A stretch of 33,445 nt of DNA, from NCBI GenBank assembly GCA_002400495.2, contig NVQL02000007.1:1901-35345 (forward strand), read 5' to 3'. Numbering within the stretch: the stretch's first letter is position 1; each line of letters opens with the position of its first letter. A program made the translations under genes and the position numbers. Origin of the DNA: Alphaproteobacteria bacterium (lineage in GTDB: Bacteria; Pseudomonadota; Alphaproteobacteria; Rhizobiales; OSC116). The notes beneath the pieces were generated by a model. It did no database searches, was not told where the DNA came from, and was given only the letters and a program-made list of their open reading frames with translations. Of the stretch, positions 25,042-32,957 are shown one piece after another.

Positions 25042-26534
25042 TACCTATTTTAGAAATCAAAAATGGCACCAAAGAATATAGAGGAATTCCAGCGGTTAAA
25101 GATGTGAATTTCACTCTAAACCCTGGAGAAGTACATGCCTTGCTCGGCGAGAATGGTGCGGGCAAATCTACCCTCACAAAAATGCTTTCGGGGGTTGTTG
25201 AACCGACAAAAGGTGAGGTTTATTTGAATGGCGAAAAACTGGTCATGAAAACGCCATTAGAAGCACTTAGCAAAGGCATTGCGATGGTGTATCAAGAAAC
25301 CAGTCTGGTGCCGTCGTTAACCGTAGCACAAAATATTTATCTTACCGATGACAAAAAATTTCATCGCTTAAGAGGTATATATATTGCGGGTCAGCAGTTT
25401 TTGCAATCGCTGAACTTTCATGTCGATCCGACGGCTTTGGTTTCGAGCTTAGGGGCTGGACAAAAGCAAATGGTTGAGATTGCGCGTGCCGTGCATCACA
25501 AGGCCAAGGTGATTATTTTTGATGAACCAACTTCAACATTGACGCCTGAAGAAAAAGAACAATTTTTTCTACTAATCAATCGATTACGTGATCAAGGTGT
25601 TTCAATCATCTTTATTTCTCATGCACTTGAAGAAGCCTTGGAAATCTCGGATCGCATCACTGTGATGAGAGATGGCCAGCATGTGGTGACCGACATGACG
25701 GCTAATTTTACCAGAGATAAAATCATCAGCGCCATGGTCGGTCGCTCACTTTCGGGCGAAATTCATGGATCTAGTCAAGATAAAAAAGTTCGAATTGCGG
25801 GTGAAAAAGTTTTAAGTGTTCAGAATTTATCCATGCAAAATATTGTTCGAAATACCTCATTTTCTGTTTTTGCAGGCCAAATTACGGGCATGTTTGGTTT
25901 GATTGGGTCTGGCAGAACAGAGGCTGCGAAGGTGGTTTCTGGTGTGTTGAAACGTAATTTATTTCACGGTGGGCAAGTGCGGTTAAATGGGCGTTCAATA
26001 CGTTATCGTGTGCCTAGATCGGCTGTTAAAGATGGTGTAATTTACGTCACTGAGGATAGAAAAATCGAAGGTTTTTTTGAAACCATGTCTATCTCAGAGA
26101 ATATCTATCTAGGCGCGTTAGCAGGTGGGAGAACCAAAGCCAAGGGCGTCAATATGCGCGAAATGAAAGCCATTGCCAAACAGTGGATTGATGCATTAAA
26201 TGTAAAAGCCATTAATGGCGATGCGCGGGTGATAGAACTTTCAGGTGGCAATCAGCAAAAAGTGGTTATCGCCAAAGCGTTGGTGCAAAAACCTAAACTG
26301 GTTATTTTTGATGAACCAACAAGAGGTGTCGATGTCGGCGCAATTGTTGAAATTCATAATTTAATTGATCGCTTGGCCGATGAAGGGATTGCCGTCTTGG
26401 TTATATCTTCCTACTTGCCTGAAGTGTTGCAATTGTCAGACCGTATTTTAGTGTGCAGGCAAGGCCGCATTGTTGAAGAATTTGAAGGACATAAAACCGA
26501 TGAAGAAACCATTATGTATGCGGCGGTGCATTGA
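25038..26534 (+). CDS. ribose-type ABC importer double ATPase (RbsA-like)
   Basis: The 498-residue protein has two tandem nucleotide-binding domains. The first has Walker A GENGAGKST near residue 36, a degenerate signature LGAGQKQMVEIARAV and Walker B VIIFDEPTSTLTPEE. The second has the family's usual non-canonical Walker A region GLIGSGRTEAAKVV, signature LSGGNQQKVVIAKAL and Walker B LVIFDEPTRGVDVGA. This arrangement is normal for RbsA/XylG/MglA ATPases, where only one half is fully competent. It energises the two permeases encoded at 19781 and 21842. Its start overlaps the propeller gene by 4 bp and its TGA stop overlaps the ATG of the ligase gene. Confidence 0.93.
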   Translation: MIPILEIKNGTKEYRGIPAVKDVNFTLNPGEVHALLGENGAGKSTLTKMLSGVVEPTKGEVYLNGEKLVMKTPLEALSKGIAMVYQETSLVPSLTVAQNIYLTDDKKFHRLRGIYIAGQQFLQSLNFHVDPTALVSSLGAGQKQMVEIARAVHHKAKVIIFDEPTSTLTPEEKEQFFLLINRLRDQGVSIIFISHALEEALEISDRITVMRDGQHVVTDMTANFTRDKIISAMVGRSLSGEIHGSSQDKKVRIAGEKVLSVQNLSMQNIVRNTSFSVFAGQITGMFGLIGSGRTEAAKVVSGVLKRNLFHGGQVRLNGRSIRYRVPRSAVKDGVIYVTEDRKIEGFFETMSISENIYLGALAGGRTKAKGVNMREMKAIAKQWIDALNVKAINGDARVIELSGGNQQKVVIAKALVQKPKLVIFDEPTRGVDVGAIVEIHNLIDRLADEGIAVLVISSYLPEVLQLSDRILVCRQGRIVEEFEGHKTDEETIMYAAVH

Positions 26535-29179
26535 TGCAGGCTGAATTTAAAACCACTCAATCTATATTAGAAGTGCACACAATTAAAGACGTGGAAAGCA
26601 TTGAGAGCCTCTCATATGATGAACTTATGCCAGCTCACAATCTTTATGATTTACTGCTTGCGACATCAAGCCTAGTTGGCGATTCCAAGGCGTTAACCGT
26701 GCTAAATACGGCAAACCCATTGGATGTGGGCGCATCTTGGACACATCGAGAATTACTGTTTGAGGTGACACGACTTGCCAATATGTTTTGCGATTTGGAT
26801 TTGACACCAGATTTGGGAGTGGCCGCATTTCTAACGCCAACTTTGCCCATTTTCTTCCCGATGCTTTTGGCAGCACAGGTGGCTGGTAAAGCCAGTGCCA
26901 TTAATTACCTTCTCAGTCAAAATGCTATTTTTGACCTTTTAAACGCACAAAAAGCCACCATTCTTGTCATCCCGTCGCGGCGGTTTGATGAAATGTGTTG
27001 GGACAAGGCAGAGGGTGTATTTGAACATGTGCCTTCGTTGCAGCATGTATTGGTAATTGGCGGTGACACTGAAGACATTTCGGGCTTTGTGAATTTGGAA
27101 GAAATTATCCAACGCCATAAAGGTGAGGCGCTTGATTTCGTACCGACTGCAGATCGCGACGCTGTATGCGCGATGTTTCATACAGGTGGCACAACAGGCA
27201 GCCCAAAGCTTGTGCAATTGACTCATGGAAATCAAATTCACGCAGCTTTTAGTTTTGGTCAAGTATTTGGCTATGACGAGAATGAAGTGGTTATTAACGG
27301 GTTTCCATTATTTCATGTTGGTGGAACGATGACAGCTGGGCTTTCCGTACTCGCTGCTGGCGGTCATATCATTGTGCCATCTGCATATGCTTTGCGGCCA
27401 CCATCTGTGGTAGAGGGCTATTGGGACATTGTGCAACATTATAAGGTAACCATGATTTGCGGTGTTCCCACCTCAATTGCCTCTATAACCAATTCTTGGA
27501 ATGCAAACGTTGACACTAGCTCCGTCAGAATAGCGGTAACTGGTGGCGCGGTTTTACCTGATGCAATTAGCAAACGATTTGAAAAAACCACAGGAATAAA
27601 ATTATTTGAAACCTATGGGATGACCGAGACAGCAGCTGCCATATCATTCAACCCTGGCCGCGGCAAACCAGTTGCAGGTAGCGCAGGAATTCGTGCACCT
27701 TTTTCGAAAATACGCATTGTGCGGTTAGACCAAATAGAAGTTGAGCTTTGCGATGTTAACCAAAGCGGTATTGTTCAAGTGCGCGGGCCACAGGTGTTTC
27801 CAAGCTATTTAAATACCGAGCATAATCAAGGAGTTTTAGACCAAGATGGTTGGCTAAATACTGGCGATGTTGGGTATCTTGACAGCGAGCAACGGCTCTT
27901 TTTAACGGGGCGCGAAAAAGATTTAATCGTACGAGGAGGCCACAATATTGACCCCGCCGCCATTGAGGACATTGCCGACCAATTTGATGGTGTCTATATG
28001 AGCGCGGCCGTTGGTATGCCAGATCAATATGCGGGCGAAGTGCCGATATTATTCATTGTGCCCGAAACCACTGTTAATCTTGATGCCCTAAAAACATATT
28101 TAGGCACTCACATTCATGACGCATCGGCACGCCCTAAAATTATTAAAATAATAGACGAATTACCGATAACGGGTGTCGGCAAAATATTTAAACCTGTCTT
28201 GCGTGACATGGCCATAAAAGAAAAAGTTCACGCAGAAATATTGAAAACCTGTGGCACAAATTCAACAGCAATAATCAAAATTGAACTAGATAAACAACGA
28301 AACATAGTGGTAGATATTCAGATAGATGATATCGAGCCAAACATGATCAGTCAGCTTGAATCTGTATTAGAACCTCTTGCCCAAACCTACGTCGTTAGAT
28401 CTTCCGAAGCTGTGACGTTAGTGATCGAACATAATATTGCAACACTGACCCTCAATCGGTCTGATGCACTCAATGCACTTTCAGGTGATGTCATGCGCTG
28501 CATGAAAAAGCACTTTGATTATCTTACCACGCTTTCAGAACTTCGGGTGATTATCTTGACAGGGGCGGGGCGGGCATTTTGTGCAGGCGGTGACTTAATT
28601 GAGTTTGAACAATCGCTGCTTTCAGACAAGCAAACACTGCTCAATTCTTTACGTTATAACCAGAAAATTCTTCAGCAAGTTGAAGACATTGCCGTGCCAG
28701 TCATTGCAGCCGTCAATGGTGTCGCTGTCGCTGGTGGCCTAGAATTGCTTTTATGCTGCGACATCATCATTGCAGCCAAACGTGCCAAAATTGGCGACGG
28801 ACACACCCAATATGGCATCGTTCCAGCAGGTGGTGGCACCGTGCGCCTCATGGAAAAAATATCCCCAAACCACGCAGCCCAACTTTTTTACACCGCCGAT
28901 TTGGTCGATGCCGAAACATTACGCGAATGGGGATTGGTAAATGAAGTCGTCGCTGATGAACGATTAATGTCCCGTGCCATGGAAATCGCCAAGAAAATCT
29001 GCAAACGTAGCCCTGAAGCCATTCGCCATACCAAGGCATTAATTAACCCAGCCATTCATTCCAAGAATCGGAAACATCGGTTTGAAGCCGAACTTGAACA
29101 TTTTGTCGAACATATGGACGGTGATGATTTGGCAAACGGACTACAGGCATTTCGGTTGAAACAAGACGTAAATTATTAG
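26534..29179 (+). CDS. fusion: acyl-CoA ligase (AMP-forming) + crotonase-fold (enoyl-CoA hydratase/isomerase-like)
   Basis: An 881-residue protein. Residues 1-565 are an ANL-superfamily ligase: P-loop HTGGTTGSPK (from about 216), ETYGMTETAA (about 359), LNTGDVG (about 441), GREKDLIVRGG (about 459) and the C-terminal catalytic Lys550 in TGVGKIFKP. After a linker of about 60 residues, the crotonase domain spans 627-881 with RAFCAGGDLIEFEQ (oxyanion-hole region), VAGGLELLLCCDI (Glu737) and IGDGHTQYGIVPAGGGT. Classical enoyl-CoA hydratase has a second catalytic Glu where His757 stands, so simple hydration is doubtful. Isomerase, hydrolase or lyase chemistry is possible. The enzyme would activate an imported acid with CoA and then act on its own product. 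The ATG at 26534 overlaps the preceding stop; a TTG one codon earlier is less likely. Confidence 0.88.
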   Translation: MQAEFKTTQSILEVHTIKDVESIESLSYDELMPAHNLYDLLLATSSLVGDSKALTVLNTANPLDVGASWTHRELLFEVTRLANMFCDLDLTPDLGVAAFLTPTLPIFFPMLLAAQVAGKASAINYLLSQNAIFDLLNAQKATILVIPSRRFDEMCWDKAEGVFEHVPSLQHVLVIGGDTEDISGFVNLEEIIQRHKGEALDFVPTADRDAVCAMFHTGGTTGSPKLVQLTHGNQIHAAFSFGQVFGYDENEVVINGFPLFHVGGTMTAGLSVLAAGGHIIVPSAYALRPPSVVEGYWDIVQHYKVTMICGVPTSIASITNSWNANVDTSSVRIAVTGGAVLPDAISKRFEKTTGIKLFETYGMTETAAAISFNPGRGKPVAGSAGIRAPFSKIRIVRLDQIEVELCDVNQSGIVQVRGPQVFPSYLNTEHNQGVLDQDGWLNTGDVGYLDSEQRLFLTGREKDLIVRGGHNIDPAAIEDIADQFDGVYMSAAVGMPDQYAGEVPILFIVPETTVNLDALKTYLGTHIHDASARPKIIKIIDELPITGVGKIFKPVLRDMAIKEKVHAEILKTCGTNSTAIIKIELDKQRNIVVDIQIDDIEPNMISQLESVLEPLAQTYVVRSSEAVTLVIEHNIATLTLNRSDALNALSGDVMRCMKKHFDYLTTLSELRVIILTGAGRAFCAGGDLIEFEQSLLSDKQTLLNSLRYNQKILQQVEDIAVPVIAAVNGVAVAGGLELLLCCDIIIAAKRAKIGDGHTQYGIVPAGGGTVRLMEKISPNHAAQLFYTADLVDAETLREWGLVNEVVADERLMSRAMEIAKKICKRSPEAIRHTKALINPAIHSKNRKHRFEAELEHFVEHMDGDDLANGLQAFRLKQDVNY

Positions 29180-29194
29180 CGTTGCCACTGTTTT

Positions 29195-30034
29195 TCAGTG
29201 ATCTGGTAGGCTAAAAACACCCGATCCCCTAAGAGCTTCTGCTGCATCGGCGATACGTGGGCCAAGGTCTGTCTCAAAATGCTCAGGAACGGCACTATAG
29301 CTGGGTAAACCGAGGGCAATTGAGACACAAAGCCCATCATCTGTGATGCCCAATGGCGCAGCGGTGGCAACAAGGCTTGGCCGCCAGTCGCCATAGGATA
29401 CACAGAAACCTTGTTTGTGACAGCGGCTAATGGCTGCATTAGTTTTTTCCTCAAAGGCAGAGAATTCCTTTGGATGCAGAGAATTAAGTTGAGCTATTTT
29501 ATCGGTATAGCGCTGGCCGCGTAACATTGAAAGAAGTGACCAGCCAGATGCAGAACGATGCAAAGGCCCTGTTTGCCCTATATCTGGAATATATGGCCAT
29601 GCTGGTGGAATGCCAGTGGTTTGAACATGCACGAATGAATCCACAGACATAACACAAATTGACGCAGCACCTCCGCACATATCCGCAAGTTCTTGAATCG
29701 GGCCCAACACCTCATATCGCCACGGCATACCAGAAAGCACTGGATAATTAAGTGCCAGCATTTTGGGAGCGAGCTGAAAAGCACCTTTGGTATCACGCCG
29801 CAAATAACCAATGTGAACCAATGTTTTACATAAACGTGAAACTGTAGGGCGGCTAAAGCCAAGTCTTCGAGCAATCTCGGCATTGGTTAACGCACGGTCG
29901 CTAGAAGTGAAGCATTGTAATATTTCTATGCCTCGAATTAGCGTCGATGATAAAGAAACATCTTGTGAGCTTTCCGCATCAAATAGCTTGCTGTCTTTCT
30001 CTAAACTATTCAAATTATCGCGGTTTTTACTCAT
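29195..30034 (-). CDS. IclR-family transcriptional regulator
   Basis: A 279-residue regulator with an extended N-terminus of about 30 residues. The winged helix-turn-helix reads GIEILQCFTSSDRALTNAEI then ARRLGFSRPTVSRLCKTLVH, followed by GYLRRDTKGAFQLAPKMLAL. The C-terminal effector domain contains CGGAASICVMSVDSFVHVQT, the substrate-pocket region GPLHRSASGWSLLSML and GDWRPSLVATAAPL. IclR proteins often sense aromatic or organic acids in catabolic operons. It is convergent with the ligase-crotonase gene, with only 15 bp between the stops. It starts after AAAGGG. Regulation of the 19781-29179 operon is an inference from adjacency. Confidence 0.92.
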   Translation of the reverse strand: MSKNRDNLNSLEKDSKLFDAESSQDVSLSSTLIRGIEILQCFTSSDRALTNAEIARRLGFSRPTVSRLCKTLVHIGYLRRDTKGAFQLAPKMLALNYPVLSGMPWRYEVLGPIQELADMCGGAASICVMSVDSFVHVQTTGIPPAWPYIPDIGQTGPLHRSASGWSLLSMLRGQRYTDKIAQLNSLHPKEFSAFEEKTNAAISRCHKQGFCVSYGDWRPSLVATAAPLGITDDGLCVSIALGLPSYSAVPEHFETDLGPRIADAAEALRGSGVFSLPDH

Positions 30035-30316
30035 ATAAAACCCTTTCAGCGTTATAGCTTTTTCACATCCCCTATATTGAGGTTAGTGATCTTCTTATAG
30101 CTGAAATTGTAGAAAGCAGCCAGCATATTAGTTTCTGAATAGGTTAGTTTAACAATTGTAAGGTATAAATGAATAAAGGTTAAAACTAGCATTTTTTTCT
30201 TTAACCAATGCGCCTCAATATTGACATAACAGGGGTGAAATTAATTTAAATTAAGAAACCATTCCACCTAGGTAAAAACCCGACAGGCACAAGGTTGTCG
30301 AAACCCTCATCACCCT

Positions 30317-30655
30317 TTGGCGGTCCTTGCAGGCCTTAATCTAGATTTCAAAAGCAACATCGACAATCGCAAAAAGGGTATTGAGGAATATATAACCAGT
30401 CTTAACAAGAAAAGGAAACGGCATGTAAAAGTCAATTTCCCCTTCTTGGATGGTGGGTATCAAACCAATGCGCGTGGAACGGAAACTTTTGGCCATATTT
30501 ATTACATAGCCGACGATGTTCGTTGGCCACGCGGGCGTCACAACGGATTAGCTGGCACCTTAGGTGCCACTCAATTTGATTATGGGATGTTCGATTTCAT
30601 AAAACTATTTGTTGATGCAGGTCCGGGAAAATTGGTTGATGGTTTCTGGAATTAA
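30317..30655 (+). pseudogene. unrecognised open frame, possibly a gene remnant
   Basis: The frame is open from about 30272 to 30655 but has no ATG and no ribosome binding site; the nearest usable start is a TTG at 30317. The stretch GHIYYIADDVRWPRGRHNGL and the following GTLGATQFDYGMFDFIKLFV read like real protein sequence, but I cannot assign a family. In another frame, DRHKVVETLITLWRSLQALI (about 30281-30340) also looks protein-like, which suggests a decayed gene with a frameshift. Its 3' end overlaps the end of the minus-strand NTF2-like gene by about 50 bp. A real gene with an unusual start is possible but less likely. Confidence 0.3.
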
Positions 30656-31252
30656 TTTTCCTGATACGCCTGTTGTTTCGATGAGAAGTTCATTTTCTAT
30701 CAGCGTTATCGTGATAAGGCCAGAATAAGTTGATTTGTATTTTCCAGCATATTCTTCTAGCTGATTGTTGCTGAGTTTAATAGCCGTAGACGAGGCATTA
30801 AACTTAGCTTCTTGATGGTCGTAACTTATAACCCGCGTCATGTGCCAACCATTAGCAGATAAGCGCCATATATGGGAGAAGGCAGCAGTTGAAACCAATC
30901 TGTCCTTTTGATAAAATCGATGTTGACCCATTAGCAAAGCACCATATGCTTTCAAAGGGTAATATTTTAGTGACTGTTCAACCTCTTCGCGTTTGAGAAT
31001 GTTTTGGCCTGAAGCACAAAGGTTATCTTTCATTGATTTAATCACACTATCTGAAGAGGACGAATAATCGTTTTTATTATGAAAAAACTCGACATCATCT
31101 GCTAGATATTTTTTCAGGTCTTTTAGGTCACATGCATTAAATGCCTGCCAAAACTTAGCATCCAGCTTTCGCAATGTGTTTTCATCAGCTTGTGCCGTTG
31201 GAGCCAAGCCAATCAGGAGCGAGAATAACAATATAAGTTTAAGTTTTTTCAT
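30605..31252 (-). CDS. exported NTF2-like (DUF4440-type) protein
   Basis: The ATG at 31252 gives a signal peptide (MKKLKLILLFSLLIGLAPTA, cleavage after AQA before DENTLRK); an upstream Met at 31288 would precede it with a polar extension. The mature protein of about 195 residues begins with an NTF2-like/DUF4440 domain: LRKLDAKFWQAFNACDLKDL, YLADDVEFFHNKNDY, then FSHIWRLSANGWHMTRVISY. A short C-terminal segment LEEYAGKYKSTYSGLITITL resembles the beginning of a DUF3471-type domain, but the protein ends soon after, so that domain appears incomplete. It may be truncated at the junction with the unrecognised frame on the other strand. It is the last gene of the sigma-factor cluster. Function unknown. 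Confidence 0.7.
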   Translation of the reverse strand: MKKLKLILLFSLLIGLAPTAQADENTLRKLDAKFWQAFNACDLKDLKKYLADDVEFFHNKNDYSSSSDSVIKSMKDNLCASGQNILKREEVEQSLKYYPLKAYGALLMGQHRFYQKDRLVSTAAFSHIWRLSANGWHMTRVISYDHQEAKFNASSTAIKLSNNQLEEYAGKYKSTYSGLITITLIENELLIETTGVSGKLIPETINQFSRTCINK

Positions 31253-31346
31253 GTTTGTATCACTTTCTATAAGGTAAAAGGAACCCATGCCCCATCCGCT
31301 AGGAAGGGGGGGATGGTCTTTTTTGGGTGGTTGAGGTAGAAACTGG

Positions 31347-31697
31347 TTAAGGTATAGGGCGGTTATTCGGTCTATATTTCCAAAGTCTAAATAGGCTATT
31401 ACTGCAATATATCATCATACCAATTGAAATGGTTTCGATGAAAATCAGTTCAATATGTTGAATAGATTTATCAAAATCTATGGATATAATGAGGCCAAAT
31501 AGAACAGTCAAGCTTAGAAAAATACCAGAAGATATTTTGTCTCGATGGACACTACGTTCGGTTTGAGCCTCTAGGTTTCGTTTGTTATATAACTCTATTT
31601 TTGCCATAACAGACACTTCAAATTCAGGCAAATTGTGCGTTGTGGTAGGTTTGGCTTGTTGTAGAATTTTTTTCAGATTCTGTTCACTGAGCAACAT
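31347..31697 (-). CDS. small membrane protein, candidate anti-sigma factor
   Basis: A 116-residue protein with a charged N-terminal half (about 1-52, including LKKILQQAKPTTTHNLPEFE) and two hydrophobic stretches: ISSGIFLSLTVLFGLIISI (about 55-73) and LIFIETISIGMMIYCSNSLF (about 84-103). The start overlaps the sigma-factor gene by 14 bp, the typical arrangement for an ECF sigma factor and its membrane-bound anti-sigma. A cytoplasmic N-terminal sigma-binding region is plausible, but no zinc-finger HxxxCxxC motif is present. I do not recognise the family; the role is inferred from gene order. Confidence 0.65.
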   Translation of the reverse strand: MLLSEQNLKKILQQAKPTTTHNLPEFEVSVMAKIELYNKRNLEAQTERSVHRDKISSGIFLSLTVLFGLIISIDFDKSIQHIELIFIETISIGMMIYCSNSLFRLWKYRPNNRPIP

Positions 31698-32271
31698 AGG
31701 ATTTTATCTCCTTATATTTGGTTTTTTTGGCTAAAGCTGAGAACTTTTCCCTAGCTCTTAACAATCCAGTTTTGGCATTTGATTTACTGATTTGCATAAC
31801 AGAGCAAATGTCTTTTATCGATAATTCTTCTAAATAATATAGCCTTAAAAGTGTTTCATATTTTGCGGGTAATTTTTGTAACATGCTATTCACTAATATG
31901 GCTCTTTCCTGGTTTTCAAGTAGTGTAATCGCATCAGAAAAATTACCTGTATTTTTGGATTGTTCTGGCGTAATATTGTCCCAGACATCTAATAAACCAG
32001 TTTCAATTTCAAAAGATGGTTTTGAAATCGCTCTCAAAGCACCGTTTACGACAATGCGATATAACCATGTCGAAAAACTTGCGTTGCCTTTAAATGAATC
32101 TATTTTGCGATAAACATTAAAAAATGCATCTTGGGCGACTTCTTCTGCTAAACCGACATCTTTTGTGATTCCAAGTGCTAAGGCAAATGATTGGTTCTTG
32201 TATAGTCGCATCAATTCATCGAAAGCTTTCATATCGCCCTTTTTGAATCGTGACACAAGCTTTTTAGTCAT
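31684..32271 (-). CDS. ECF-type sigma factor (sigma-70 family)
   Basis: A 195-residue protein with sigma region 2 (AFDELMRLYKNQSFALALGI, then GLAEEVAQDAFFNVYRKIDS and FKGNASFSTWLYRIVVNGAL) and region 4 (LPAKYETLLRLYYLEELSIK, then DICSVMQISKSNAKTGLLRA). Regions 1 and 3 are absent, which defines the ECF class. It directs RNA polymerase to a small regulon, often autoregulated. It lies between two short membrane-protein genes. Upstream, a 25-codon frame overlaps its ATG by 8 bp. No good Shine-Dalgarno precedes the ATG at 32271, so its translation may depend on that overlap. Confidence 0.9.
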   Translation of the reverse strand: MTKKLVSRFKKGDMKAFDELMRLYKNQSFALALGITKDVGLAEEVAQDAFFNVYRKIDSFKGNASFSTWLYRIVVNGALRAISKPSFEIETGLLDVWDNITPEQSKNTGNFSDAITLLENQERAILVNSMLQKLPAKYETLLRLYYLEELSIKDICSVMQISKSNAKTGLLRAREKFSALAKKTKYKEIKSYVAQ

Positions 32272-32341
32272 GTGTATTTTTGCGAAACACCATATGTTGA
32301 ACGATCAATGCAGCGCCCCCAAAAAACAAGATCATAGACAT
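32264..32341 (-). CDS. 25-residue hydrophobic peptide overlapping the sigma-factor start
   Basis: An ATG at 32341 opens a 25-codon frame whose product starts MSMILFFGGAALIVQHMVF, a single short membrane-helix-like stretch, then RKNTHD. It ends in a TAA that overlaps the sigma-factor ATG by 8 bp, and it begins 5 bp after the stop of the preceding membrane-protein gene. It has no clear ribosome binding site. It may be a coupling leader or a small membrane protein. I cannot exclude a chance frame. Confidence 0.35.
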   Translation of the reverse strand: MSMILFFGGAALIVQHMVFRKNTHD

Positions 32342-32346
32342 GTAAC

Positions 32347-32613
32347 TTACAGGTTCGGGCAACCCAAAAAAATAAAAATTTCATAACCTGCCAATATTCC
32401 AACTGCTGTTCCTATGGCAATAAATGCAAACTTTAACACAAGCAAATTCAGATTAAGTGGTTTCGGGAGTTCAAGACCTTTTTCAAGTAGAAAAAGCCTT
32501 TCTTTAGACCTCGCATTTGTTGCAAAGTAGATTGAAAGAACCAAAGACGCAAAAAATGTTATGGTAAATATCACTTGTTTAAGTGCATAAATCGTTTCGA
32601 TAAAAACCTCCAT
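32347..32613 (-). CDS. small two-helix membrane protein (DUF6249-like)
   Basis: From the ATG at 32613 the product has 88 residues; a TTG at 32640 would add nine more. Two hydrophobic segments, VIFTITFFASLVLSIYFAT and LVLKFAFIAIGTAVGILAGY, flank a polar loop ARSKERLFLLEKGLELPKP. The loop's ERLFLLEKGLELP-type sequence is characteristic of small DUF6249-like membrane proteins, often found beside sigma/anti-sigma pairs; that family assignment is from memory of the motif. It is the first visible gene of the minus-strand sigma operon. The choice of start is uncertain because neither candidate has a strong ribosome binding site. Confidence 0.6.
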   Translation of the reverse strand: MEVFIETIYALKQVIFTITFFASLVLSIYFATNARSKERLFLLEKGLELPKPLNLNLLVLKFAFIAIGTAVGILAGYEIFIFLGCPNL

Positions 32614-32708
32614 TGAGCTGTTTGCAAAGCCATATTCCAACTAATTATACTTATTAGACACAAGTTCTCAGTCATTGGTTACATTTATTTCTAAAAATTC
32701 CTCATGAT

Positions 32709-32957
32709 ATGAGTATTTCTCGTAACATTGTATGTCTGTCATTAAATAATTTGGAACTAAGGTTATATGCCAGAAATTTTGAAAAGCTTGCTGATGAAGC
32801 AGGGTTGTCCAAACCAATGGTGTTGAAGCAAGTCGTAGTGATTGCCGATAAAATTTTAAATTCTCTTGAAACAATAGAAATTGAAATACCTTCTTCTTCA
32901 AAATTCATTGGCTTTATATGTGAACGTGTAGAGCGTTTAAAGGCTCGCATAATCTAG
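32709..32957 (+). pseudogene. HipA C-terminal domain remnant
   Basis: The 82-residue frame contains LELRLYARNFEKLADEAGLS, then KQVVVIADKILNSLETIEIE and FIGFICERVERLKARII. The order (a 'RDFxxLAxxxGL' helix, an 'IADKIxxxL' helix, then an 'IxxRxxRL' tail) matches the C-terminal helices of HipA-type kinases, whose catalytic core should precede it. Upstream in the same frame, an in-frame stop follows after 19 codons with no kinase motif, so only the tail of such a gene remains. It overlaps the convergent SDR-like gene by 21 bp. A short unrelated protein remains possible. Confidence 0.45.

Noticed and set aside
25038..26534. Degenerate Walker A in the second half of the double ATPase as a sign of decay
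   Set aside because: This is the normal state of RbsA/XylG/MglA-type ATPases.
29186..29200. CACTG-TTTTT-CAGTG inverted repeat at the convergent gene ends as a bidirectional terminator
   Set aside because: The stem is only 5 bp and part lies within the IclR coding end; too weak to call.
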